A DNA stretch of 64,000 nucleotides from Nocardioides cremeus (GCF_030518195.1 NZ_JAULSC010000001.1:248001-312000); one strand, 5' to 3'; shown: positions 33,909 to 42,414, counted from the first letter of the stretch. Notes: generated by a model not told the origin, from the sequence alone. Made by a program: numbers and translations.

Positions 33909-35135
33909 TCAGGCGGTGAGGTCGGCGGCGGCGAGGCGGGCGAGCCCGTCCTCGATCACCGGCACGGTCTTGCAGAAGGCGAAGCGCACCAGGTGCCGCC
34001 CGGCGTCGGAGTCGGGGTAGAAGCCGCGCAGCGGGATCGCGACGACGCCGGCGCGCTCGGGCAGGGCCAGGCAGAAGGCGGTGGAGTCCTCCCAGCCCAG
34101 GTGCTCGACGTCGACGCTGGCGAAGTAGGTGCCCTGCGGCACCCGCGCCGGGAGGCCGGCCGCGCCGAGGCCCTCGCAGAGCAGGTCACGCCGGGACTGC
34201 AGGTCGCGGGCCAGCTCGAGGGGGAAGTCGGCCTCCTCGGTCAGCGCCTGCGCGACCGCCGGCTGCAGCGGCGAGCCGGAGGTGAAGGTCAGCCACTGCT
34301 TGGCGCCCAGCACCGCCTCGACCAGGTACGACGGCCCCGTGGCCCAGCCGACCTTCCAGCCGGTGAACGACCACGACTTGCCCACCGACGACAGGCTCAG
34401 GGTGCGCTCGGCCATCCCCGGCAGCGTGCTGATCGGCGTGTGCACGGCGTCGTCGAAGACCAGGTGCTCGTAGACCTCGTCGGTGATCACCACCAGGTCG
34501 TGCTCGACCGCGACGTCGGCGACCGCCTGCAGCTCCGCGGGCGACAGCACGGTGCCGGTGGGGTTGTGCGGGGAGTTCAGCAGCACGAAGCGGGTGCGCG
34601 GGGTGATCGCGGCGCGCAGCTCGTCCACGTCGAGGCGGTAGTCGGGCGCGCGCAGGGTGACCGGGCGTCGTACGCCGCCGGCCATCTGGATCATCGCCAC
34701 GTAGGAGTCGTAGTAGGGCTCGAGCACCACGACCTCGTCGCCCGGGTCGACCAGGCCGAGCAGCGCGGCGGCGATGCCCTCGGTGGCGCCGGTGGTGGCG
34801 CAGACCTGGGTGTCGGGGTCGAGGTCGATGCCGTAGTGGCGGCGCTGGTGCTCGGCCACGGCCTGGCGCAGCGCGGGCACGCCGAGGCCCGGGGCGTACT
34901 GGTTGGCGCCCTCCTCGACGGCCCGAGCGACCCGCGCACGGCTGCTGGCCGGCCCGTCGACGTCGGGGAAGCCCTGGCCGAGGTTGACCGCCCCGGTGCG
35001 CATCGCCAGCGCCGACATCTGGGTGAAGATCGTCGGCGGGATGCCGTCGAGACGGTGCGCCGGTGAGGCGCCGCGGGGCCGAGCGGGGGTCGACGCGGCG
35101 GAGGAGGAGGCGGACGACGTGCCGGGTGCAGCCAT
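33909..35135 (-). CDS. Class I/II PLP-dependent aminotransferase
   Basis: A 408-residue cytosolic enzyme. It has an NLGQGFPDVDGP start, ATTGATEGIAAALLG phosphate-binding region, NSPHNPTGTVLS (Asn/Pro pair), ITDEVYEHLVFDD with the pyridine-N Asp, and the Schiff-base Lys in SSVGKSWSFTGWKVGW; an Arg near the C-terminus (RFAFCKT) binds the carboxylate. The pattern resembles kynurenine/methionine aminotransferases (YbdL-like) and N-succinyldiaminopimelate aminotransferase (DapC) of actinobacteria. The amino donor is not predictable. The ATG is 6 bases after a -10-like TACGGT. Confidence 0.93.
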   Translation of the reverse strand: MAAPGTSSASSSAASTPARPRGASPAHRLDGIPPTIFTQMSALAMRTGAVNLGQGFPDVDGPASSRARVARAVEEGANQYAPGLGVPALRQAVAEHQRRHYGIDLDPDTQVCATTGATEGIAAALLGLVDPGDEVVVLEPYYDSYVAMIQMAGGVRRPVTLRAPDYRLDVDELRAAITPRTRFVLLNSPHNPTGTVLSPAELQAVADVAVEHDLVVITDEVYEHLVFDDAVHTPISTLPGMAERTLSLSSVGKSWSFTGWKVGWATGPSYLVEAVLGAKQWLTFTSGSPLQPAVAQALTEEADFPLELARDLQSRRDLLCEGLGAAGLPARVPQGTYFASVDVEHLGWEDSTAFCLALPERAGVVAIPLRGFYPDSDAGRHLVRFAFCKTVPVIEDGLARLAAADLTA

Positions 35136-35165
35136 GGCCCCACCGTAGCCAGTGCGCCGGTCGGG

Positions 35166-35171
35166 TTGAAT
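35166..35171 (+). promoter_or_regulatory. -10 element of pyrE, deciding the start
   Basis: TTGAAT lies 7 bases before GTG 35179. An in-frame ATG at 35170 overlaps this hexamer, so GTG 35179 is preferred as start of a leaderless message. The divergent aminotransferase starts only 43 bases away. Confidence 0.45.
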
Positions 35172-35178
35172 GTCCCGC

Positions 35179-35733
35179 GTGAGCGACCTTCCCCCGCACC
35201 CCCAGCCCGCCCCCGACGAGGCCCTCGCCGCCGACGTCGACGCGCTGTGCCGCCTGACCGGCACCTTCACGCTGCGCTCGGGCCAGGTGGCCTCGGAGTA
35301 CTTCGACAAGTACCTCTTCGAGTCCGACCCGGCGCTGCTGCTGCGGGTGGCGCGCCAGATGGTGGGCCTGCTGCCCGACGACACCGAGCTGCTCGGCGGC
35401 CTCGAGCTGGGCGGCGTGCCGATCGCCACCATGGTCTCCAGCCTGACCGGCAGCCCGGCGCTGTTCGTGCGCAAGAAGGCCAAGGAGTACGGCACCTGCA
35501 AGCTCGCCGAGGGCCCCGGGGTCGAGGGCCGCCGGGTCACGCTCATCGAGGACGTCATCACCACCGGCGGCGCCGTGCGCGACGCGACGAACGCGCTGCG
35601 CGCCGCGGGCGCGGTCGTCGAGGTCGTCGTCTGCGCGATCGACCGCAGCCCCGAGGGCGAGAACCCGCTGGCCGACGTCCGCCTCGAGGTGCGCCCCGTG
35701 CTCACCAAGGCCCAGCTGGACGCCGTCTCGTGA
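35179..35733 (+). CDS. pyrE: Orotate phosphoribosyltransferase
   Basis: A 184-residue cytosolic enzyme that joins orotate to PRPP to form OMP in pyrimidine synthesis. Family features are FTLRSGQVASEYFDKYLFES near the N-terminus, the catalytic loop Lys residues in FVRKKAKEYGTCK, and the PRPP-binding motif VTLIEDVITTGGAV (about residues 120-133). The gene is separate from other pyr genes here. Its stop overlaps the DUF368 GTG (35730-35733), so the two are co-translated. Confidence 0.95.
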   Translation: MSDLPPHPQPAPDEALAADVDALCRLTGTFTLRSGQVASEYFDKYLFESDPALLLRVARQMVGLLPDDTELLGGLELGGVPIATMVSSLTGSPALFVRKKAKEYGTCKLAEGPGVEGRRVTLIEDVITTGGAVRDATNALRAAGAVVEVVVCAIDRSPEGENPLADVRLEVRPVLTKAQLDAVS

Positions 35734-36692
35734 CCGAGGCCCGCACCCTGGCGACCAACCGCCCGCGCCACGCACTGCCCCTCGACCTGGCCCGCGGCTT
35801 CCTGATCGGCTCCGCCGAGCTGGTGCCCGGCGTCTCGGGCGGCACGGTCGCGCTGGTCACCGGCGTCTACGAGCAGCTCATCGACTCCGCCCACCACGTC
35901 GTCTCGGCCGTACGCCGCCTGGTCACCGGCCCCGACCGGTTCGCCTCCGCGCGGGCCGAGCTCAAGCGCACCGACTGGTTCCTGATCCTGCCCGTGCTGG
36001 CGGGCATGGCCACGGCGCTGGTGACGATCGCCGGCCTGATGGGCTCCTTCGTCACCGACCACCCCGAGCTGTCGCGCGGGCTGTTCCTCGGCATGGTGGC
36101 GGTCTCGATCCTGGTGCCGCTGCGGATGATGCCCGCGGGGCACCGCCCGGCCTGGGTCGACGCGGTGCTGGTCGCACTGGTCGCGGCCGCCACGTTCTGG
36201 ACCGTCGGCCTGGCCGGCGGCGGCGCCGAGGCCGACCCGTCCCTCGTCATCGTCTTCGGGGCGGCCGCGATCGCGATCTGCGCGCTCGTGGTGCCCGGCG
36301 TCTCCGGGTCGTTCTTCCTGCTGACGGTGGGTCTCTACACCACCACGCTCGAGGCGATCAACGGTCGCGACCTGGTCTACCTGGCCGTTTTCGCAGCGGG
36401 CGCGACGCTGGGCCTGGCCTCCTTCGTGCAGCTGCTCAACTACCTGCTCGACCACCGGCGGCGCACCACGCTGCTGGTGATGGTGGGGCTGATGCTGGGC
36501 TCGCTGCGGGCGCTGTGGCCCTGGCAGGCGGTGCCCGAGGCGTCCGCCGACGGCGAGGCCCACGGTCCGGGGGCGCTGCTGGCGCCCTACGCGCCGGTGG
36601 CCGGCCCGGTGCTGCTGGCGCTGCTGGGCGCCGCGGTCGTGCTGGTGCTCGTGGTCATCGAGTCGCGCGCGAACCGCGACGCCCCCGCCTGA
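35730..36692 (+). CDS. DUF368 family transporter (PopT-like, undecaprenyl-phosphate flippase candidate)
   Basis: A 320-residue protein with about eight membrane helices. The family signature occurs twice as an inverted pair: ELVPGVSGGTVALVTGVYE near residue 30 and LVVPGVSGSFFLLTVGLY near residue 190. DUF368 proteins (PopT) were shown in other bacteria to return undecaprenyl phosphate to the cytosolic face. Transport here is inferred from family. It is co-translated with pyrE and converges on a DedA gene, the other family with the same activity. The last residues are a charged tail. Confidence 0.88.
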   Translation: MTEARTLATNRPRHALPLDLARGFLIGSAELVPGVSGGTVALVTGVYEQLIDSAHHVVSAVRRLVTGPDRFASARAELKRTDWFLILPVLAGMATALVTIAGLMGSFVTDHPELSRGLFLGMVAVSILVPLRMMPAGHRPAWVDAVLVALVAAATFWTVGLAGGGAEADPSLVIVFGAAAIAICALVVPGVSGSFFLLTVGLYTTTLEAINGRDLVYLAVFAAGATLGLASFVQLLNYLLDHRRRTTLLVMVGLMLGSLRALWPWQAVPEASADGEAHGPGALLAPYAPVAGPVLLALLGAAVVLVLVVIESRANRDAPA

Positions 36693-36712
36693 CGTCGACC
36701 CGGGCCGGCTCG

Positions 36713-36778
36713 AGGGGAAGTTGGGGCCGGGTCAGCGGGAAGTTCGGGCCGGGTCAGCGGGAAGTTGGGGCCGGGTCA
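36713..36778 (-). repeat. 22-bp tandem repeat array C
   Basis: Three units of the same 22-bp family read on the minus strand from 36778 (36757-36778, 36735-36756, 36713-36734), with a degenerate fourth at 36691-36712. The outermost TGA (36776-36778) is the stop codon of the DedA gene. Almost the whole gap between the convergent DUF368 and DedA genes is repeat. Confidence 0.85.
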
Positions 36779-37429
36779 GGTGGCGCGCGACTCGCGGCGC
36801 CACTCGAGGACGAGCGGCACGGCGAAGACCGCGAGGATCAGCAGCAGGGCGAAGTCGAGGTTGTCGCCGAGCCAGGCGATCCCGCCGAGGAAGTAGCCGA
36901 GCAGGGTGATCGCCAGCACCCACAGCACGGCGCCGACGAAGCTCCAGAGCCAGAAGGTGCGCCGCGGCATGCCGGTCGCGCCGGCCACGACGGTGATGAA
37001 GGTGCGCACGAAGGCCACGAACCGGCCCAGCACCAGCGCGGTCGAGCCGTGCCGGTCGAAGAACTCGTGGGTCTGGTCGAAGTGCTTGCGCTTGATGATG
37101 CGCCCGTCGCGGGCGTAGAGCGGCGGCCCGATGCGGCGCCCGATCTCGTAGCCGACCACGTTGCCGCCGAAGGCGGCGGCCACCAGCAGCACCATCGAGA
37201 TCACCAGCTCGGCGACGACCCCGCCGGGGAACAGGTCGATCTGGCCGGTGGCGATGAAGAGGCCGAGGCTGAACAGCAGCGTGTCGCCGGGCAGGAACGG
37301 GAACAGCAGCCCGCACTCCACGAAGATGACGACCAGACCGATCCAGAAGAGGGTCTCGCCGAAGTGGCCGAGCCACCACTCCAGCTGGAGCCAGTCGATG
37401 CCGAAGAGGAACGGCTCGATACCCAGCAC
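36776..37429 (-). CDS. DedA family membrane protein (UptA-like)
   Basis: A 217-residue inner-membrane protein with the SNARE-associated/VTT domain. The conserved region FVECGLLFPFLPGDTLLFSLGLF (acidic plus Pro-Gly-Asp) lies near residues 37-58 and FVAFVRTFITVVAGATGMPRRTF (Arg-x3 motif) near 130-152. DedA proteins include UptA, an undecaprenyl-phosphate translocase, and are linked to membrane potential and antimicrobial-peptide tolerance. The GTG start is 6 bases after a -10-like TAGTCT (37436-37441, minus strand). The methyltransferase gene diverges 40 bases away. Confidence 0.92.
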   Translation of the reverse strand: MLGIEPFLFGIDWLQLEWWLGHFGETLFWIGLVVIFVECGLLFPFLPGDTLLFSLGLFIATGQIDLFPGGVVAELVISMVLLVAAAFGGNVVGYEIGRRIGPPLYARDGRIIKRKHFDQTHEFFDRHGSTALVLGRFVAFVRTFITVVAGATGMPRRTFWLWSFVGAVLWVLAITLLGYFLGGIAWLGDNLDFALLLILAVFAVPLVLEWRRESRAT

Positions 37430-37456
37430 GAGGTCAGACTATCCGGCGGCGCCGAC

Positions 37457-37462
37457 TAGCCT
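37457..37462 (+). promoter_or_regulatory. -10 element of the TrmH-family gene
   Basis: TAGCCT lies 7 bases before GTG 37470. The divergent DedA -10 is at 37436-37441, so the two -10 boxes are only 15 bases apart and the promoters must overlap. Confidence 0.5.
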
Positions 37463-37469
37463 GCGGCGC

Positions 37470-38165
37470 GTGTCCTCCTCACCACCCGACGACGTCCGCC
37501 GAGCGCCGTACGACCCGATGCCGCACGGGCCGGTCGAGGTCGGCGTCGGCCCGTGGGAGGGCGCGTGGCCCACGGGCCCGCAGTGGGACCCCGAGCTGCT
37601 CGCCGGCGGCGACCGGCGCAACGTCGTCGACCGCTACCGCTACTGGAGCCTCGAGGCGATCCGCGCCGACCTCGACACCCGGCGCCACGACTTCCACGTG
37701 GCGATCGAGAACTGGCAGCACGACTTCAACATCGGCACCGTGGTGCGCAGCGCCAACGCGTTCCTGGCCGCCGAGGTGCACATCGTGGGCAACCGGCGCT
37801 GGAACCGGCGCGGGGCGATGGTCACCGACCGCTACCAGCACCTGCGCCACCACGAGGACGTGCCGGCGCTGCGCGACTACCTGCACGCGCTGCCGGGCGG
37901 GCCGGTCGAGCTGCACGGCATCGACAACCTGCCGGGCTCGCGGCCGCTGGAGTCCGGGCCGGTGCCGCGGCGGGTCTGCTTCCTGCTGGGCCAGGAGGGC
38001 CCGGGGCTCTCGCAGGGCGCCCGCGAGGCCTGCGACGCGACGTTCTCGATCGCCCAGTTCGGCTCGACGCGCTCGATCAACGCCTCGGCCGCCGCGGCGA
38101 TCGCGATGCACTCGTGGGTGCGCGACCACGCCGACCTGGGCGACGAGCGCACCTGGCGCGGCTGA
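37470..38165 (+). CDS. SpoU/TrmH family RNA 2'-O-methyltransferase
   Basis: A 231-residue knotted (SPOUT) methyltransferase. Motif 1 is NIGTVVRSANAF (residues about 88-99), motif 2 is FLLGQEGPGLS and motif 3 is STRSINASAAAAIAMHSW, all intact. It transfers a methyl group from SAM to a ribose in tRNA or rRNA. The target cannot be told from sequence; TrmH-like tRNA or RlmB-like rRNA enzymes are options. A strong hairpin at 38162-38199 overlaps its stop codon. Confidence 0.92.
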   Translation: MSSSPPDDVRRAPYDPMPHGPVEVGVGPWEGAWPTGPQWDPELLAGGDRRNVVDRYRYWSLEAIRADLDTRRHDFHVAIENWQHDFNIGTVVRSANAFLAAEVHIVGNRRWNRRGAMVTDRYQHLRHHEDVPALRDYLHALPGGPVELHGIDNLPGSRPLESGPVPRRVCFLLGQEGPGLSQGAREACDATFSIAQFGSTRSINASAAAAIAMHSWVRDHADLGDERTWRG

Positions 38166-38199
38166 GCCGGCCCCCGCTGGTGCGCGGGAGCCGGCTCAG
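38162..38199. terminator. Terminator hairpin at the methyltransferase stop codon
   Basis: Arms CTGAGCCGGC and GCCGGCTCAG are fully complementary, with further inner pairing of CCCCGC with GCGGG. The left arm contains the TGA stop. It probably ends transcription in front of the convergent M14 peptidase gene. Confidence 0.65.
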
Positions 38200-38237
38200 G
38201 GTGCTGCTGTCGTGCGGTGCTGCCGGGTGCTGTCGGG

Positions 38238-40409
38238 TCAGCGGCAGGCGCGCTTGAGGTTGAAGCGCTTGACCTGGCCGCGGTCGATGAAGACCTTGCG
38301 GTTGGCCATGGTCTTGCCGTCCACCTCGCAGCTGAGCGTGTACTTCTCGCGCTTGCCCTCGGTGAAGGACGCCGTGCTCGCGTACTGCCCGATCTCGACG
38401 GTGTACGACGGGCTCACCGAGGCGTAGTTGACGACCCGGACCACGTAGGTGCCGGCGGGAGCGTCGGGCACCTGGACCTGCTCCTTCTCGCCCGGCGCGT
38501 TGCCCGAGCTGCCCACCTCGACGAGCTCGCCCGAGGCGTCCTTGCGGTAGACCTCGAGGTCGAAGTCGTCGGGAGTCGGCCAGTCGAGGTCGATGCGCAG
38601 CACGTCGGAGGCCTTGGCCGCGACGTACTCGTGGTCGACGGTGCCCACGACGGGCTCGGTGGCGCCGCCCTCGATGGTCTCGCCGGCGAAGGGCTCCTCG
38701 TCCAGCTGCTGGATCGGGCGCGACTGCTGCAGCGGGCGCGTGGACGGGTTGACCACCCACGAGAAGCGTCCCTTCCTCCCCACGGTGATCGTCGAGTCGA
38801 GGAAGTCCTCGAAGGAGGACTCCCAGGTCGGCGACTCGAAGTCCTTGCGCAGCCGCAGCGTCGCGCCCTTGGGCGCCTTGCCCTTGAGGACGCCGTGCTT
38901 GGCGGTGTTGACCGCGTGCTCGAGGGCCAGCAGGTACGCCGCCCGGTTGCCGAGGCCCTCGTGCTCACCGGCGCCGAGGTACTCGTCGACGACGGAGGGG
39001 AACGGCGGGTGGAACTCGTCGGGGCCGATCTCGAAGGTGTAGCCGTAGCCGCCGGTGGCGTTGTAGGACCAGTCCTCGGTGGTGCCGGTGGTGTCGTAGA
39101 GCTGCCAGCTGTTCTGGTTGGCGTAGCCGTTCTGCGCGCTCATCTCGGCGCCGAGCGCCTTGAGCCCCTTCTCGTCGGGGGCGTTGCCGACCGGGTTGCC
39201 GTCGGGGCCGATGGTGGTCGGCGCGACGCCGTTGGGGCGCAGGATGAGGTTGGAGAAGGTGTGGTTCGAGATCATCATCGTCACCTGGCGCTCGCGCACC
39301 AGGGTCTGGACGTTCTGGGTCTCCGGCTCGGAGAACGCCGACGCGCCACGGTACGTCGGGTCGAGGAGGCCGGTGTCGACCTCGCCCGGGTTCGGGAACG
39401 TGCCCGCCGCCCCGGGGCCGCCCCAGAAGCCGCCGTAGTTGCGGTTGAGGTCGACGCCCAAGGCGAATCCGCCCGGGCTGGCCAACGTCGCGCGGCAGGA
39501 GCCGTCGGGGATGTCCTGGCCGTCGACCACGCGGCAGTTCTTGCGCTTGTAGGCCTGGCCGGGGGTGGCCAGGATGGCCGTGGAGCCGCCGAGCGGGTCG
39601 GCGCCGGTGTCGTTGAGCGCGCGCAGGTCGACGTACTCGCCGTCGGTGCGCGAGAGGTCGAAGCCGTCGGGGTTGACCACCGGGACGACCAGCACGCGGG
39701 ACTTCTTCAGCAGCCGGGTGATCTGCTTGTCCTTGCCGAAGCTGGTGGCCAGGTCGATGGCGAACTCCATCGCCAGCTCGCCCGAGGGCCACTCACGGGC
39801 GTGGTGCAGCCCCATCAGCAGGAAGGTCGGCTTGCCGGAGGCCGCCTTGTCGACGTCGGCGCCGATCTCGACGGCCTTGACGGTGTTGCCGTCGAGCGTC
39901 GGGTTGGCCAGGTCGAACATCCGCACGTGGCCGGGGAAGTCGGCCGCCAGGGCGGTCATGTCGGCCTCGTAGTCGGCCAGGGTGCGGTAGGTGTCGCGGC
40001 CCGAGGGCAGCGGCGAGACGTCGACCGAGGCGGCGTACGCCTCGTTGAGCTCGGCGATCTCGACGCCGCGCTCGACGAGGTTCTCGATGCGCACGTCGTA
40101 GGTGAAGCCCGCGGCACGCAGCGCGTCGCGCTCGGCGGCGGTGTGCACGATGACCTCGACGTAGTCGTGGCCGGCGTGCTCGGTCAGGTCGAGGCCGAGC
40201 TTCTGCAGCCGGGTGCGGTCGGAGCGGTCCGGCGTGTCGACCGTGATGAGCTGCGGTGCGAAGACGCTGGGGGCGCCGGGGTTGGCGGCGGTGGCGCCGA
40301 CCGTGGCGGCCATCGGCGCGGTCACCGCGAGCGCGGCGAGGGTCGCCAGGCCGGCGACGCGGCGGCGCGCCCGGTGGCGGTGGGGGACGGGGTGGGGTCG
40401 GCGGGTCAT
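38238..40409 (-). CDS. Secreted M14 family zinc carboxypeptidase
   Basis: A 723-residue exported enzyme. Residues 1-42 are a signal peptide with an Arg-rich start (RHRARRR) and AT-A-A end. An activation-peptide-like region (about 50-135) precedes the M14 domain (about 145-500), with zinc ligands in LHHAREWPSG (His203, Glu206) and SNHTFSNLIL, and the catalytic Glu in YTFEIGPDEFHP. The C-terminal 130 residues (DWPTPDDFDLEVYRK, then PAGTYVVRVVNYA) form a PPC-like beta-sandwich. It removes C-terminal residues from peptides outside the cell. ATG with GGAG 7 bases upstream. Confidence 0.93.
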   Translation of the reverse strand: MTRRPHPVPHRHRARRRVAGLATLAALAVTAPMAATVGATAANPGAPSVFAPQLITVDTPDRSDRTRLQKLGLDLTEHAGHDYVEVIVHTAAERDALRAAGFTYDVRIENLVERGVEIAELNEAYAASVDVSPLPSGRDTYRTLADYEADMTALAADFPGHVRMFDLANPTLDGNTVKAVEIGADVDKAASGKPTFLLMGLHHAREWPSGELAMEFAIDLATSFGKDKQITRLLKKSRVLVVPVVNPDGFDLSRTDGEYVDLRALNDTGADPLGGSTAILATPGQAYKRKNCRVVDGQDIPDGSCRATLASPGGFALGVDLNRNYGGFWGGPGAAGTFPNPGEVDTGLLDPTYRGASAFSEPETQNVQTLVRERQVTMMISNHTFSNLILRPNGVAPTTIGPDGNPVGNAPDEKGLKALGAEMSAQNGYANQNSWQLYDTTGTTEDWSYNATGGYGYTFEIGPDEFHPPFPSVVDEYLGAGEHEGLGNRAAYLLALEHAVNTAKHGVLKGKAPKGATLRLRKDFESPTWESSFEDFLDSTITVGRKGRFSWVVNPSTRPLQQSRPIQQLDEEPFAGETIEGGATEPVVGTVDHEYVAAKASDVLRIDLDWPTPDDFDLEVYRKDASGELVEVGSSGNAPGEKEQVQVPDAPAGTYVVRVVNYASVSPSYTVEIGQYASTASFTEGKREKYTLSCEVDGKTMANRKVFIDRGQVKRFNLKRACR

Positions 40410-40502
40410 CGTCGATCTCCTGGCGGGGTCGGAGTGGAGCGGGTGTGCTCCTTCAACGCGCCTTTGCCGCAGAGGTGACGCCATACCCCGCCCGGCACAC
40501 GC

Positions 40503-40565
40503 CGAGTCGGCGCCAGTTCCCGCCGACCCGGCGCCAGTTCACGCCGAACCGGCGCCAGTTCCCGC
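40503..40565. repeat. 21-bp tandem repeat, three units
   Basis: Three adjacent 21-bp units start at 40503, 40524 and 40545, with consensus CGANCCGGCGCCAGTTCCCG plus C. The first half is close to the 22-bp repeat family, but one base shorter with GCGCCAGTT replacing GCCCGAACTT. It lies after the cupin gene and before the M14 gene, both on the minus strand, within the 170-base gap. Confidence 0.75.
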
Positions 40566-40579
40566 GCAGTCCGGAGCTC

Positions 40580-40966
40580 TCACTCCTCGTCGGTGAAGAC
40601 GTACTCCACCTCGTCGAACCGGGCGGCCGCGAAGACGTAGAACACCCGCAGCCGCCCCGGCCCGTCGTTGCGCACCGAGTGCTCGCTGTCGCTCGGGATG
40701 TAGGCGACCGAGCCGGGCCCGAGCCGGTGCTCCTGTTGCTCGACGGTCAGGACGCCGTGGCCCTCCAGCACGTAGTAGGTCTCCGGCGGCGCGTGCCGGT
40801 GCCGGCCCAGCCACCCACCGCTCTCGAGCACGGCCACGCCCGAGCTGAGGCCCGGGGTGGGCTGGGCGTCGCCGGTCAGGGTCTGGAAGGTGACGGTGCC
40901 GCGCACGGGGTCGGCCCACGACCGGGGCTCGACGTCGCTCTCGAGGACGACCTGTGGTTCAGCCAT
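40580..40966 (-). CDS. Cupin domain-containing protein
   Basis: A 128-residue single-cupin protein. Cupin motif 1 is GGWLGRHRHAPPETYYVLEGHG (His-x-His and Glu as metal ligands, residues about 50-71) and motif 2 is GSVAYIPSDSEHSVRND. It may bind iron or manganese, and could be an oxygenase, isomerase or sensor; no substrate is evident. The internal ATG at 40966 was chosen over an upstream one that would add 11 residues, because the domain begins there. Confidence 0.85.
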   Translation of the reverse strand: MAEPQVVLESDVEPRSWADPVRGTVTFQTLTGDAQPTPGLSSGVAVLESGGWLGRHRHAPPETYYVLEGHGVLTVEQQEHRLGPGSVAYIPSDSEHSVRNDGPGRLRVFYVFAAARFDEVEYVFTDEE

Positions 40967-41017
40967 GGCGGCGCGGTACCCCGACGCCGCCGGCGGCATG
41001 CGTGCCCGATCGGGTGA

Positions 41018-41779
41018 TCAGCCCCGCTGGTAGCAGACGACGACGTGCTCGCGACGCGTGCCGGTCGGGGCCGCCGACCAGATCCAGGCTCGACCGGTGG
41101 TACGGCGGGGACAGCGGCGGTGGGCCACCTCGGCCAGGACGCGCTCCGCGCTGCGGGGCCGGACCCCGTCGACCACGATGGCTGCGGCGTGGACGTAGCG
41201 GTGACTGGTCGAGCAGGCGGTGTAGGTGTACTTCCTGGTCACGCATCGACCGACCGTGTCGTCGATGGCCGCCGCCCGGCGCACCCGGGGCAGCTCCTCG
41301 GGAAGCCGCAGCAGCGTGTCACCGGTCCGCAGCGACACGTCGCAGCGGAACCAGCGCGCGCCGGCCTCCTGCTCGGCGGCGTCGGGGTAGAAGTACGAGA
41401 ACTGGACCAACGTGCGGGCGTGCACCCGCGGGTCGTCCTTGACGACCTCGCTGTGCGCCGGGCTGCAGGCCTTCTGCGTCAGCCGGTCCAGGCGGGCCGG
41501 CGAGCTGTCCCAGTCGAGACCGTCGGGCAGGGTGAGCACGGCGAGGACCTGGGCGGTGTGCCGGCTGGTGCAGTCGACCGGCTCGGCCGGGGTGGACACG
41601 GCCATCAGCTCGTCGTGGGTGAGCTGGTAGCAGGTGCCGACCGCCGGGGCGCCGGCCATCGGGTCCCCGGCCGGCTCAGCCGGCTCGGTCGTGGTCCCGG
41701 TGGCGGAGGCCGTGGCGGGAGCCAGCACGAGCAGGGACAGGGAGAGCGCGACGACGAGTGCGCGGGCAGGGCGGAGCAC
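41018..41779 (-). CDS. Secreted septum-formation-like protein
   Basis: A 253-residue exported protein. Residues 1-27 are a signal peptide (VVALSLSLLVLAPATASA). Two copies of a Cys-containing module resembling the actinobacterial septum-formation domain follow: AVGTCYQLTHDELM with VDCTSRHTAQVLAVLTLP, and VGRCVTRKYTYTACSTSHRYVHAAAIVV. Seven or more Cys suggest disulfide bonds outside the cell. GTG start with AAAGG 7 bases upstream; a -10-like TACGAT (41831-41836, minus strand) fits a 45-base leader. It lies next to sigma-factor genes but in a separate transcript. Confidence 0.6.
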   Translation of the reverse strand: MLRPARALVVALSLSLLVLAPATASATGTTTEPAEPAGDPMAGAPAVGTCYQLTHDELMAVSTPAEPVDCTSRHTAQVLAVLTLPDGLDWDSSPARLDRLTQKACSPAHSEVVKDDPRVHARTLVQFSYFYPDAAEQEAGARWFRCDVSLRTGDTLLRLPEELPRVRRAAAIDDTVGRCVTRKYTYTACSTSHRYVHAAAIVVDGVRPRSAERVLAEVAHRRCPRRTTGRAWIWSAAPTGTRREHVVVCYQRG

Positions 41780-41910
41780 GACGGACCTTTCGACAGGTGC
41801 AGGCAGGACGCCGTGGTCCGGCGCGAGCGCATCGTAGGGCGTCGTCACCGCCGGCGCCGCTTCGCCGACCGGGCGCGAGACCCGGGGTCGGGCGCCGGGT
41901 CGGGCGCCGG

Positions 41911-42414
41911 TCAGTCGGTCGTGGTCAGGGTGCGCTGCAGCGCGGCGAGACCACGCGAGGAGTGGCTCTTCACGGTGCCCTCGGAGATGCCGAGCTCCTC
42001 GGCCGTCTCCGCGACCGAGAGGCCCAGCCAGTGCCGCAGCACGACCACCTTGCGCTGCTGCTCCGGCAGCGCCTGCACCGCGGCGAAGAGCTCGTCGCGC
42101 TCCTCCAGCCCCGGGCCGCTGGCGGCGGTGGGGTCGGCGGCGCCGTGCAGCGTCTCGCCGGCCTGCGACGAGGGGACCTCGCGCCGCCAGGGCCGCCGGC
42201 GCTCGTCGACGTCGGCGCGCACGATGATGCGCCGTGCGTAGGCCTCCTCGCGCCCGTCGCGGTGCAGCCGCGGCCACGCGACGTACAGCTTGACCAGCGA
42301 GGTCTGCACGAGGTCCTCGGCGCGGTGCCAGTCGCCGCAGCACGCGTAGGCCACCCGGCGCAGGTGGGTGCGCCGGGCGGCCACGAAGGCGCTGAACTCG
42401 CTGTCGCGGCTCAC
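41911..42414 (-). CDS. SigE-family ECF RNA polymerase sigma factor
   Basis: A 167-residue group 4 sigma factor. Region 2 (about 5-70) reads RRTHLRRVAYACCGDWHRAEDLVQTSLVKLYVAW, and region 4 (about 105-165) reads LPEQQRKVVVLRHWLGLSVAETAEELGISEGTVKSHSSRGLAAL. The pattern is that of the actinobacterial SigE-like ECF group often paired with a membrane protein of unknown function. The GTG overlaps the stop of the membrane gene upstream (42411-42414), so that gene is translated first. A matching ECF promoter lies in front of the operon. Confidence 0.93.
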   Translation of the reverse strand: MSRDSEFSAFVAARRTHLRRVAYACCGDWHRAEDLVQTSLVKLYVAWPRLHRDGREEAYARRIIVRADVDERRRPWRREVPSSQAGETLHGAADPTAASGPGLEERDELFAAVQALPEQQRKVVVLRHWLGLSVAETAEELGISEGTVKSHSSRGLAALQRTLTTTD

